The notes under the pieces were generated by a model, which did no database searches, was not told the DNA's origin, and worked only from the letters and a program-made list of their open reading frames with translations. The position numbers and the translations under genes were made by a program. This document shows positions 1 to 12,510 of a DNA stretch of 64,000 nt, one piece after another (position 1 is the first letter of the stretch; each line of letters starts with the position of its first letter). The stretch spans positions 22,568,001 through 22,632,000 of the forward strand of contig OZ316897.1 of NCBI GenBank assembly GCA_973895155.1. Direction: 5' to 3'. Source of the DNA: Marsupella aquatica. Lineage: Eukaryota > Marchantiophyta.

Positions 1-3000
1 CATGGGTAATTGATTATCACATCCTGTAGGTCATCCAGGTATATTGCACTGAGTTTGGCATGACCTAAACACGTTATTCATAAAGGGAATAACGTTATCG
101 AGAGAGAAACAAGAGTAACCATAGCATCTGGCGGTAAAAACAGCGGATATACTACCACTAGGCTGACGACCCAATATGGGTGTCTCGAATTTGGACTCTT
201 ATTGTATAATTATGGTTTTGGCTGCAATCTTTTGCTCTACTTTTTTCTATCATGGTCACGACGGAAATCTTGATTTCGTTGCCAAGTCTCTACAACAGCC
301 GTCTGCAAAAGCCACAACTTATATATGATTGGACACTATATCGGGCCAATCATAAGCTGTGGCTGTAACAGTGTGTCCAATTTAGCTAGACTTTTATTGT
401 CCATACTTTTATACTCGTGTCACACTGATCATGGACACTTCTCATTGCAAAGAAAACAATTGGAGTCTGAACTGTGTAAATCCAGTCCCCGGCCAACTCA
501 AACAAACACAACAACCTGAGCCTGCACGGTTAATATCTAGTTATATAATTGTCAGTGTGACGGAGAAAAACATTCAAGCTCTTGTTTTCAAAAATCAGGA
601 AAGAACCAAAAATATCTGCCCAATTCAAGAAACAGATGTATATTCTAGTTGATCGGTCAGAAGCCATATCTTATCACGTTTCAGTTAGAAGGAATATGTT
701 CAAACACAAATTCTTCCAGAAAATTTGGGGTTCGGCACATGATTGTACTGTCCTCTGGGTTATTGATCTCACCTGGTGTACTTTTTCCTCAGAAGTTTCT
801 CCAGCTAACTTCTTCAACCAGATCGAAGATGCCTCCACGCGCTGCATGCATGATCGGGTGCATGACTCTACTTTGAATTGACGTCCTGGAAGCCTCGTTC
901 GCAAGGGACCAAGTGCTCACAAGCTCCGTGTGTCCCCTTATATTGTTCCATATCTCGGATTCACAAGCATAAGAGGTGCTCACGAGCTACATGACCCTGC
1001 TTTCTCAGCCTGTTAATCTTATATAGACGGAGAAGAAGCCCCCATAAGGTCCACATCTCCACTCTATCACTCCGCAAATCTGGTCCACAACCAGAAGAGG
1101 AGCACACGATTTGCCTCTCACTGCGACTGTACAACTCCTTGCCCTGCAGATTTTATTCATTCAAATGAAAAAATTAAGAGACTGCCCGAGGTGCGTCACT
1201 CTCCTCTATTGTACTGGAGATTTTGTTCACGAGGTCCATATAATACGGTCCACTAGCTGCAACGACGTCCAAACAAAAGAAATAAAATACAGTAATCTTT
1301 CAAGCACAAGCCCCAGTCGACACACTAGGAATCATCGATGCTTCACATTCCGAGACAAAACTACTTAATATCTTTAAGTCTTCAATTCCCATTGTTCACA
1401 CCCACCGTTCAATTTTCAGACCGCCTGACACACCTTTCTCTGGGATAAAGTAAACTAAATATTGCACCGGACACAAATATTACACTTAGCTAGACCAGTA
1501 TGAAGCCTCGGTCAGATGAATTGGATACCACCTTCTAAAACGAGTAGGTAACACCGTTTACACTTTCATTTGAAATGTGACCTGTAAGCTTGCTCCTAAG
1601 GCTCCTGATGGTTTGCAGTCAATATCAATTTAGTTACCTGAGGGTGGTAATCACTGAGTGTTCATGCCCAAATTACTCAGGGCATCCGATCCTTCATATT
1701 AAAAATGAAACATTTACATTTGCAAAAGTAGTTACAATTTATCACTCATGCCCAAACTACCCTCAATGTGGAGCAGTCATTGGCAATTAGGTTGTAAAAG
1801 TTGACAGTTTCTGCGTTCATTGAATATGGAACAAATGATATATCATTTACAGAACTCTCAAACTTTGTCATATAACATATAAGACATCAAAGAAAATCCT
1901 AGGAAAAAATGAGTAAACTTCAGCAGAGATATATATTCAAGTTGTCCAAATAAATACACATGTCTGCCAAAAACCAGATGCTCAAGTCTGCCATGATAAA
2001 TAATAATATCATTTGGTCGGGATGCTTGGAAAAAGTACTTGGGATGCCCTTCTCAAAAGTCTAATGTACTTCCAAAAGCTACGGGTCACTTTTTATTTCC
2101 AATGTAAGCTAGTACTTTATGCAATCTATGGGGATAAGCAACGACAACATCTCGGTCCATTTAGGCTTTGGTTTTTAGACAGTCTATGTATATTTATGTA
2201 GTCCATGGGGATAAGGTGGAACAATCTACGTCCATCCAGGCTTTGGATATTAGACAATCACTCCGCCAGAATCCAAAAGAATATAAGCAATGCCTTGTGT
2301 CTGTAGCTACAAATGTTTCAGCTTTTCCAGTACCAAAATGATCACTCTTGAATCTGTTCCCTTGTCTTTAGTCTTGTAGAATCTTGACGGAATTTCTCGA
2401 GGATTCACAATTGAAAAGAGTAAAAAAAAAGCTTTTAGTCCGGTCGGCTTTTAAGTGTTCAACAAATCAAATTAAACTTCACTCAACTACTGTAATTAAT
2501 TATCTATTCTGCTTTCAATTGAGTGGATACTATTATTGTGATAGAGAATATACACCCAGAAATCTCCGTCCTGCCGGGCTGCCCACCGGATCAGAAAACA
2601 CCCAGAGTCTTAGTGGAGCTAACCAGAGGTAGACCCTTACTAGTAGATTAGCGAATTCAACAATTGTAACTGGCATCATGAGCACAATGTTTGGCATGGC
2701 TATGGCACAAATGGGACCCGTTTTGAGATCATCTATATATTGATTGTAAAGGAACTTGGGACGGCTATCGTACTTTTCCGTAGAGTGTAAAGTAGCTGGC
2801 CTGTCTTTTGTGTTGTCAGTCTACTTCTCCCATCTTCTGCTGTCGAAGGCATCTTTTGGGGTGAGATAGTTCTCGGTTGAGGAGGATTATCCCCCCCTTC
2901 CCCGAAACAAAAACCCCACCAACCGCAGTTAGCAATACTCCTCTCTCATGTATCCTGACTTGGCCATTTCATTTTATTGTAAACAACTTGAGAGTTTTAA

Positions 3001-3890
3001 GGTCGTCACACACAGCTCAAAATATATCTTACCTGAGCTTTTCCATAGCAAGTAACTGTTACTTTTTGAAACATAAAACAATCAGTATTCAGTTAGTATT
3101 CTTACAACTGAATATAACTGGAGGCAAGACTAATTACCATGAAATAATATCATTGTGTGGGCCAAACTATGAGAGTAGAGTGAGAATCTAACAATCGACT
3201 TCAGGTTGACTTCACTAAGACTGATGAACAAACAAAGAACAACGAGTAACTTAAATGGTCGCTAACGCGACATTGTAATTAATTACCTGGCTAGGAATAT
3301 GTCCTGCTCATTAATCGCAAACGAATTTGATCATATGACAGCGTTTACTAGGAACGTGTAAAATTTGGTGAAGTCCTTGTGTCCTAGGTTCAGGTATGCT
3401 CTATCTTTCATGTACTGTGGGTTGGTTTTACTAACGGCAGGTATGATCGCACTCTCTTTGTGTGTTGAGTAAGGTGCGAGCCAGCGCCAAATGTCAGAGA
3501 GAGTCTAGCTCGTTCAAGTACATGGGTGATCTAGCGCCTGCCCCCACCCTCTTTCACATTCTGTGAATCTCCACCACATTAATGTACGTAGTGTAGAAGC
3601 TCTGGACAACTCTCTTCCATCTGATGGTTTTCTTCTATGGAATGATCGAACCAACACCAAGTTTTGGGTCGTTGAGCTGGTTGCGGACATAGGGAATTCG
3701 ATGAGTGTGTTGTCCCGATGTCTCCAGGAAACGACCTGATGCTGGACTCGGATGACCTCGTCTGGTCTTCTCTTCATTAATGTCTCCGCCATCGGCCCTG
3801 CTTGATCGACTCAACCTGAATCGACTGTAGATTCATAAAGCTAGCGAGAATAGCTACAACTGAACCGAAGACAGTCGATCAGGAGCCCTC
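1..3890. other. Intergenic spacer, no recognised gene
   Basis: I see no protein family in either strand here; the open frames are short and lack recognisable motifs. The one structure I can support is a degenerate tandem duplication at about 2122-2270. There a block beginning 'atggggataag' and ending near 'ttagacaatc' occurs twice, about 80 bases apart. The last few hundred bases should contain the promoter and 5' leader of the NPF gene that follows. Confidence refers to the absence of a recognisable gene. Confidence 0.5.
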
Positions 3891-3896
3891 CACTCG

Positions 3897-6800
3897 ATGG
3901 TACTTGATTTCTTCACTAGCTTAATCTCTCAACTACGTCCTATCTGTGTAACTTCATGTGCGGTGCAATTTGAGTCAGCTATTTCTGTATCCTCGTCCAT
4001 GATGGCATCGCGAGTCTGCAAGGTCATCATGTTTCGCTACTTCAAGTGCGTAACTGCAGAAGATTGATCTAGAAGTTCTTTGAAGGTCATCTTTGTGTGT
4101 CTGTCTGTACTAGATACTCAATCCTCTCATTCTTATATTCACTCGCCCTGTCTACCTCTTAATTCTTCGATCGCAGGGATCTGTTGGGGAACCCTTTCCG
4201 CTAGTCGACGCAACCCCGGGCGACGTCGCGCATGAGCAGGATGGCCATTGGTCAACTACATCGTCTGATTATGAGGTCCAGGATGATGCGAAGTCGTGGG
4301 ATCTGAAAGCTCGACCGGCGTACGGAGCCAAGACCGGAAAATGGAACGGCGCCAAGTTTCTCTGCGGTAAAGAGCATTCTTTAATTTCGCAACAATCATG
4401 AACCTAGTCCATTTCACTACTCAAGCACGTACTCGATCAGTCCCGAATTCATAGATCAGGGCCACTTTGAATTGAATTGTAGTCATATTGATGGAATTGT
4501 AGGTCATATTGCGCATTTATGTGAAGTTTGAGGCTATGTTCTGATCGACACTAGGTCGCATCCCGGGTCGCATATATAAGTGGAACCTCAGATAGAAGGC
4601 AATTCCAAACGATGATGCTCCCATGCATGCATTAGCTTTAAGTTGACAGCTCTGTAAAGGGTCTTTTCCTGATACTTGAAAACATTGTCCCTGCATTTAA
4701 GAACAGGATGAGTGTAAAGCATAAGACGAGCCGATCCCATGCTCATTTTTCCTGGGAGACACATTGATCTGAAACCTTTGAATATATCGCCACAAGCATA
4801 CCGAAACCACTGCGGACAGCGATATATTGAATAGCTGCTCCAGGCTACGATCCGCGTCTTTCGTTCATTGAGGTTATAGAAAATTGCGGAGCTAACAACA
4901 CCCGCTCAAATTGTAGGCCGAGTAAGAAATGAGGTCTTGACGATTGGTGTACGAACTTTGTGCTGCAGGTCTTGGTCTAGCCGATTGGCAAGCTTCTATT
5001 GGAGTGGCTATCATTCTGGTCATTTTCCTCGTTGTGAATTACGGTCAAACAGTAGCCGTAGCTTCGGGAATCACCAACAATTTTGTTGGGACTTCTTTTC
5101 TCCTCGCAGTATTAGGAGGGTTCATTGCCGATAGTTACCTAGGAACTTTCTACACGGTTGTTTTGGGAGGGATCGTCGAGACTACGGTACGAAGAGACAT
5201 GCATGATGCCTGTTAAACCTCATTTTTTAGGATTTAGTCGTTTTGTCAGTCTCTACGTCGCTACCCCAATATATATCCACGAGACCACAAATTGACAAGT
5301 AGCAGATTCTTATGATTGAAGGAGAAGCCTGAGTCGATCGTCTTGAATACGATATTCAAAAGATCAGCATTTGCATTCTCATCCAAAATCATCGCCAATT
5401 GCGGGCTGTTCATTGGTATACACTAGTATAGCTCAGCTCTCGTACCATAGAATAGAAATGTAGTATAATTGTATATATAACAGGTCAATTGCACTGGGAT
5501 TTATATCATAATTTGGGATCGAGGTAATATTACCTTGAATATAATTACTTGTTATTTGGGCTATACTGTGAAGAACTTTAGCGATATGGGCCGGTTCACC
5601 GTACGTCGTCTAGAGTAGGCTTCCATTTAATTTCTAGCCGTGGGATATTGATATCAATCGTTTCGTCCGAGTGAAGTCTATCATCGAGCTCGAATAAAAC
5701 ATCTCCTAATTAATACTGCCTGGCTAGATGGAAGTCAAGAAAGACCTTAAAAGCTTCGCGGTCTTTGATAGTCTGGTCCTACTTTCATGTCGCTCTTGAA
5801 TTGATTTGTTGATACCGCGGCCTGCAGGGATTGGCACTGCTGACCTTCGTTGCAGCCGCCCCAAGCTTGCAACCTCCACAGTGCGCGACGCTATTTATAC
5901 CTTGCAATCCTGCAGGGATTAGATACATGGCCCCGTTGTATATTGCCTTATACACCATAGCCCTCGGTACTGGATTTGTAAGGGTTAGCCTAACCTCGCT
6001 GGGAGGGGATCAGTTCGATGAGTCCGTGCCTGCTGAGAAGAAACAAACCGTCAGCTTCTTCATTTGGTTCTACTTCTTAGTGAACATTGGCGTTTTGACC
6101 TCCTTCTCACTGGGAGTGTACCTCCATACCTACGTGAGCTACGGTTGGGGTTTTGGCTTCTCCCTCATGCTCTACTCTATATGTTTTTTGACATTCCTAA
6201 CAGGGACTCCCCGAATTCGACGAAAACCACCTTCCGGAAGTTTCCTGACGCGCATGGCCCAAGTTTTCGTGGCTTCCATAAGGAAGACCCGGCGCACTCA
6301 TGCTCTCGACAAGAACAACTTCTACGACATTGGTCCTATTGGAAAGGGCGCTGCCAAGACGATCCGAACAAACAAATTGCGGTAAGAAATTGCTTTCTTA
6401 GTTCTATAGTACCTGCTAGCGTCTAAGTACAGATCACTGTCATCTTTGGAAGAGAAAACCAGGCTTTCGCTCAGTCTTTATCGGTATAGTCTCTCTGGGT
6501 TGGGGTCTGGAGTAGAGTACTCCGAGGTGGGACGCGTGTGCCCTTACTTTGGGGCTTACCGTTGATGAAAACGAGAGCCAAATAACAAGGCGGTTACACA
6601 GGATTTCACCAAAATAATGCAGTCCTCATCTACTGACCATACCTAGAATTGCATGAAGGTAAATTTACCAAGGGAGAATCATGAATTAAATGCAAGTCCG
6701 TCCAATGAGCTTGACAATAACACCTTCGGACAAAGTTCACTCCTATTCTGAGGCACTCCAAGTGTAGCAGAGACTCCAGTATTTTGGGCAAAATTATATT

Positions 6801-8836
6801 CAAGTCACTAGAGGAAATGGGACCCCCTTTTTCATTTGTGAGTCAGAATCTAATCCGAATTTTGTGTGTTGCACAAAAATGATATAGATTGGACAAAACA
6901 GTGATATAGCTGAGGCAAGATTTTCAGTATACGTCCCACTATGTTACCTTTGGAACTCAGACAATCTGTCCGACGTATAATTATCACTGTTTTGTCCCCC
7001 TTGTATTTCTATTTCCGTATAGAAAATATGTACTACATGTCTTTAATGATATAAGTTAGTCCTTCCATACCCTATAGGAACCCGCTGGAGTGCAAGTACC
7101 TGATGTGAGGCTGGCATGCATGATACACCCTACTGAATTTCAATTGGAATGAATATCGATGACGGGACTGATGCTAACTGGACTCTTTGAGAGCGAAGCT
7201 TAGAGTGGCTAGAGAGCAGTTCGCGTCAAAAGCTTGTTGTAATTCACTAGTCCCTGGATGCAGGCCGGACACAACGTTTACTAAGGTGGTTATACCTAGG
7301 TGGTTATACCTTAGCGCCGGAAAATCTATTTAGAATAAGTGGTAAAGTATCACTAGATAAGCGCTGAAATTAATTGAAGAGACTATTGCTTGGGGATTTA
7401 AGGTCCACTTCAGCTATCGTCAGGTGTCACATCTGTCTGAAAAATATAAGACCGACTCACAGAATGACCAAGATACGTTTAATTAAATATTCATGATCTT
7501 GCTTTATGGTCGACGGGCTGGAGGGCGGATAAACTACCATACCCGATTCATTCGTTGCCCAATGTTTTTCAAAGGTTTCTGGACAGGGCTGCCATGATCG
7601 ACGACGAGGATAAGAAAGCTCTCGAGGGCGGGAGCTACCGCCCTGATCTGTGGAGGTTGTGCAGCGTGGCCCAAGTAGAGGAATCTAAGAAATTGCTTCT
7701 ATTGGTTCCCATATGGTCGACTACCACAGTCGTAACCTTAATTTTTTCACAGTTGACGACATTTGCAATTCAACAAGCAACGTCGATGGATAGAACGGTG
7801 GGGGGCGTGGATATCCCGGCTGCCTCTACGGCTTCAATGGTGATCATATCCACATTTTTTTTCGTATTTCTCTACAAATACATTGTGTCCCCTATCGCGA
7901 AGAGATTCACCAAGAGCGAATACGGCCTCACACCTATTATGCGCATGGGCGTTTCTTTGGTATTTGCAATGTTGGCTATGGTTGTAGCTGGGCTCGTCGA
8001 GAGGAAGCGAGTGACATATGTACGTGCGGGGAAATTCGAACAGTATCCCTTGGGTTATTATCACCTCCCAATGAGCGTTTGGTGGCTGTTTATGCCGTAT
8101 GTGTTGACTGCGTTCGTGGAGTTTTTCTTTTACACGTCTGCTTTCGAGTTTTTTTTCTTTGAGGCTTCTGAGGACACGCGCACTGTCGGGAGTTCGTTTA
8201 CGTTCGCATCTGCTGCAGTCGGATACTACATGAGCACCATCACTGTGAACGTCATCAACTCGGTTACAAGCCATCACGAGGTTTGTTTTCAGCCTGCTTG
8301 ACATTTTTCCTTCGTATACCCTCCGTTATATATACCAATCTGTGAACAATTTTTCTGGTTTCTTCGTTGATGTACTTTTCCCGCATCAAACATAAATTGA
8401 AGAGCGTTTCAAATTGAAAATTAAGAATCCAATGACACAGGCTTCGAGGCCATGCTGGCAAGTTCTAGATCTCTCCTGACTTGAATTCCTGATAAAGTGA
8501 TTGAAGGCATTTGACGTGATTGTTGTGCAGGGGGGAAGTTGGCTCAAAGAACCAATGCCAGGACAATCTGGGCAGCTTAACACTGGAGGGCTAGAACGAT
8601 TTTATTATTTTCTCGCCTGCTTGATTTCTGTTGCGTTTGTAGCTTTCTTGATTTGTGCATATTTTTACGAATGTAGACATGATTGGTATAAACTAGAAGG
8701 TTCGTCACCCTTGACAGAGACTACAATGCCAGAGCATAGTCAAGAAGACCTCTCTCAACCTAGGCACCCCCCCTTAACAAGTAGTGCAGAGACCAGCCCA
8801 CCTGTTGTGACCAAGACATCCTACATAAATAAATGA
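3897..8836 (+). CDS. NPF (NRT1/PTR) family transporter, six exons, copy 1
   Basis: This encodes a 12-helix major-facilitator transporter of the plant NRT1/PTR (NPF) family, whose members move nitrate, peptides or hormones across membranes. Coding exons are 4177-4366, 4969-5186, 5828-6381, 7575-8280 and 8531-8836, joined in phases 1, 0, 2 and 0, giving 657 codons plus exon 1. Exon 1 is proposed as the ATG at 3897-3899, split from exon 2 by an intron as in the neighbouring paralogue; this start is tentative, because no in-frame ATG exists between the upstream stop at 4111 and exon 2. Family signatures are LLAVLGGFIADSYLG in exon 3, IALGTGFV and GGDQFDES in exon 4, FLDRAAM with WRLCSVAQVEESK at the start of exon 5, VGSSFTF late in exon 5, and GGLERFYYFLA in exon 6. 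The TM1 ExxER motif is replaced by GxxDW. The hydrophilic tail is longer than in copy 2. The subfamily and substrate cannot be told from sequence. Confidence 0.9.
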
Positions 8837-9394
8837 GGATGTCTTTAATTGTATTTTAACACTTCATAATTATAATTTGGTTTTTTTAAATCTGGGGAAA
8901 TATATCACTTTGAAGTGAAATTTGAAGCCCCTCATGGACCACATTTCCCAAAGTTTGAGTTTAAATGTAATAACTTGATATTCATTAAAAGAAATTGAAA
9001 TTTTGTTGTGGATATGCTAGAGGAGTAGGTAAGCTACACTTCCATGGAAGTGAGAATAAATTTGTGGACAATGTGGTTGAAATTTTCATAAAAATTGTGA
9101 AGGGTTAAATTGGATTAGATTAATTTTCATTGTGTAAATATGAAACATCTTTGCTTGTGTTTTTCTATGTATTCTCCTTCTCTAGTTGCCTTGCACATGG
9201 AAAAATTAACATTTATCTCATAATCACCAAGATATGGGCCCCACATTTCCATGCACAACCAAAAATCTGGTCTATGGTATCATATATGGTTATATTATAT
9301 TGATATAATATTTACTGTAGCTGTATTTTAAACATATGGTTTAGGCTGCATGGCTATGTTGTAACTCACTTGAGTAGTTGAGTTGATACTATTG

Positions 9395-9464
9395 GTCTAT
9401 AGTCAAATGTTGTGGCTAACTATTCCCATTTGTCTATAGTCAAATGTTGTGGCTAACTATTCCC
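9395..9464. repeat. 37-bp tandem duplication
   Basis: A block beginning 'gtctatagtcaaatgttg' occurs twice in a row, at 9395-9427 and 9432-9464, nearly identical. It lies in AT-rich non-coding sequence. Confidence 0.85.
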
Positions 9465-9630
9465 TTTCTGAGGAGTTTCACAGATTTTTCCGTTTTTAAA
9501 AAATTAAAAAATATTTGATTTACTGTATGTTTTATGGTCTTCGGATTCAACGGACAAGAATCCTCACAGATTGTCATCCATGAACTCTACAGTGTGTATG
9601 TTGGGGTGTGTTCAATTGAGAATATATGAG

Positions 9631-9801
9631 ACTTTATCCATACATATAGGCAGTGGGGTTGCCCCTGGGGTTTCCTGATAGTGTCAAAATATTAGAATGT
9701 CTATTGTCCTTCATACACTTTATCCATACATATGGGCAGTGCGGTTACCCTGGGGTTTCCTGATCGTGTCAAATTAAAATGACTATTGTCCTTCATACTA
9801 T
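9631..9801. repeat. 86-bp tandem duplication
   Basis: Two adjacent copies start at 9631 and 9717 with 'actttatccatacatat' and end with 'attgtccttcatac'. They differ by a few substitutions and small indels, so the duplication is not brand new. Confidence 0.85.
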
Positions 9802-10940
9802 TAGAGATAGTGGGAGCCTAGGTCTACCTACTGCACAGTGTCCCTCGTGGCCTAATTGAGTCCACCAACCTGGATAGTGGACCATCGACATCTCCAATTG
9901 AAACGTGCACTTTACCATTATTTTCTAGGGCCGCATACTATGGATTGACATACCTGGAGGGCCGTTGATTCAAAATTCTATCACTACATAGAGTAGGGGC
10001 AAAATATTTAATTAAAGATTCGTAAATCAATTCAAAATACTCAACTGGAATCAAATGGAATAGACCCATATATTGTCCCGTCTAAATGGTGTATAAGGTT
10101 TTTGTACAATACATACAGTATTTAGACCATATCAGCTGAACATTACACTAGTTCAGTCAAAAACAAATTGGGCGTTGCGTCATTTCCTGGAATAAAAGAT
10201 AATTAATATTTGATGCCGGTCCTGTGCAACAAGATGACACTTTGGTGTATATACCTGCTGCCAGGCCTAGCCAAGTATGCCAAGCTCCCAGAACCCAGCA
10301 CAAATGCTCCAATTGCATGCATCACCAACTCTAGATAATTGGCTGAATTATCTTGGGGGGCCCAAAAAAAGCCCCCAAGATACTTTTGTCAAAAATATAT
10401 AAGTACTGCAATATTGGATTTTTTATATAGTTTCCTTTGTTCTAAAGAGACCAAAACAAAATCCAATGTATTGTATGATGTACATGGTATTTGTATTCAG
10501 GCAAGGATCACGATGGCTTATGTAATAAAGATTTGTCTTTTGTGTTTATTTCATTCTTTTGTTCTTTTTCACTTTGTTTGTCTTAACCTAAGTATATTTA
10601 ATACTTGCTGTTTCTAGTTGAGCCTAATGTGACCAAAACCCCCTTTGCTCACGGGCCTGGTTAGAAGCTTGTGGTGAGCTTGTCCCGATATTCCCTCCTT
10701 GCTTGAGGCACCCCACCCACCATGACAAGAAAACAAAAGATAAAGTTCATATGATGGTATATGAACTGTGGAATGTACATTTCTCTAGCAATGATTGTTC
10801 ACGCGGTGGTTGGGGACCAAAACCTTAGAAGAAAAAGGTTTAAATCGTACAAGCTACAGTAAATACAGATGAGAAAGTAGTACCTATTGAATGTTTGGTT
10901 CTCCTTTAGAATCCTGTCTCCCTCTTGCCACTTGGTAGTG

Positions 10941-11053
10941 GAATCCTTTCTCTTGGGTTTGGTGTCTTTTGTTTTTTGGAATCTTTTCCCTTGGGTTTGA
11001 GTCCTTTGTTTTCTGGCATCCTTTTTCTTGGGTTTGGGGTCTTTTGTTATTTG
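10941..11053. repeat. About 37-bp minisatellite, three units
   Basis: Units begin at 10941, 10979 and 11016 and share the core 'cttgggtttgg' or 'cttgggttt' followed by a 'cttttgtt' stretch. On the minus strand this reads as a repetitive KPKRKD-like peptide, which I take to be a by-product of the repeat and not a gene. Confidence 0.8.
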
Positions 11054-11797
11054 GCAGTGTGATATATTGTAGTAGTTTATCCTGAAACGGTGCAAGTCAA
11101 TCTGTTTTAAAATTATGCTCCCGTCTATTTGTGACAACTTTTACACCTTCACTAATTGACATCCTTCTTGGTTCCAAAACTTTCAACACCAATTTGACCT
11201 TCAGTGTGTCCCTCAAATTTTCAAGTTCCCTTCACTATGAAGGATTTTGGCTATGGGGCTCCGTCTTTGACAGTTTTCACCCCATTTTGACTCTCCTCCT
11301 CCTCTAATCCACAATTATAGATTGCATTATTGGATTGTTTTTGTCCAGGCACATTAAATAGATATAAAATGCCAAAAGTGCCCTGCCCTACTGGCCCCTG
11401 CCAGGCATGCCTCATAAAGCCTTGCCATGGGTAGAAAGCATACATGTGAAGCATGTGTGTGAGCTTTATGGTACAGGTCCCAGGAAAATGATAAATGGCA
11501 AATGGGGGAACATTAACCCTACTGGTCCAATTTAGGGGGGCTTTACAAGACGTTGGGGCCTTTTAGTCTCTCTCCAAGAGATGATGGCCATTTCCTTCCA
11601 CAAAAGTTAAAATGCCTGAGCCAAAATGTGTTAGGTTTGGAAATAATCAATGCAATTTCCAAAGCCCTAAAGCCCTTTGCTCCAAGTTTTTAGACCACCT
11701 CAAGAGGAGGTCTAAGTTTTTGACAAAAAAGCTTGCACACCTAAGCAAAAAAAGGGACCCACAAGGGGCCCACTGACAGCTGACTAGGTTCGGTAGT

Positions 11798-12040
11798 GCT
11801 TTTGGTTTATTGTGCCCCCAAGTTCATGTAAAGTGAAGTGTGGCCAGTTCTCACATATGAATGGCTAGGATTGCATCTTTCACCTAGAAAAAAAAAAGGA
11901 ATTGTTGCCCCCAAGTTGCTTTTGGTTTATTGTGCCCCCAAGTTCATGTAAAGTGAATTGTGACCAGTTCTCACATATGAATGGCTAGGATTGCATCTTT
12001 CATCTAGAAAAAAAAGGAATTGCTACCCCCAAGTTCTTGT
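11798..12040. repeat. 120-bp tandem duplication
   Basis: Two adjacent copies start at 11798 and 11918 with 'gcttttggtttattgtgccc' and run to 'ctagaaaaaaaa'. They are nearly identical, which suggests a recent duplication. Confidence 0.9.
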
Positions 12041-12510
12041 AAAGGCACCCTTAACGCGCAGTGTACAAGTCCCAGGAAAATGGGGGAACATTAACCCTTT
12101 GTAAACTTAATGGGCAGCTATGGGTCCTAGTAGATGAATGTTCTACTGTAGTTGCCGACGGCGTGTAGTGGATAAACCTGGTCTGGACTTTGACTGTCGC
12201 TTGACATTTTGTTCGCTTCGATCCGCCCTCAATACTCCACGGTCCAATTTGGTGCTGGACCTGCTCTACAGTCGTTTGTTGGGCAACAAAAAGTCGATAC
12301 TTAGGCAGGACGAATCTCAATGCTTCGATGGATTGGTCGAACTGTCGTTCCAGCGATCCCACCCGGTCTGATCGATTGGTTCGACTCCCTTCGGCATTCC
12401 TTCAGTGAAAGAGAATTGGAGTTGTTGATCGATTCTCTTGCTGGAGCGCAGGAGTAGCAGTGAGTCCCAGAAAGAAAAACAGCAGCCCCGGCCCGCGTCC
12501 GTCTTCACCA

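Larger units (their letters stand above)
8837..12510. other. Spacer between the two NPF genes, with short tandem repeats
   Basis: No gene is recognised in these 3.7 kb. The stretch holds the 3' flank of NPF copy 1, four local tandem duplications listed separately, and the promoter of NPF copy 2 at its right end. The open frames are short and show no family motifs. A minus-strand frame at 10799-11137 that reads as a lysine-rich protein is only a translation of the minisatellite inside it. Confidence 0.5.

Noticed and set aside
7834-8304. 156-residue antisense frame in NPF exon 5
   Set aside because: Shadow of the NPF coding exon, which carries clear family motifs on the plus strand.
10799-11137. 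Minus-strand frame with a lysine-rich repeated peptide
   Set aside because: It is the translation of a 37-bp minisatellite in non-coding spacer; no start context or family support.
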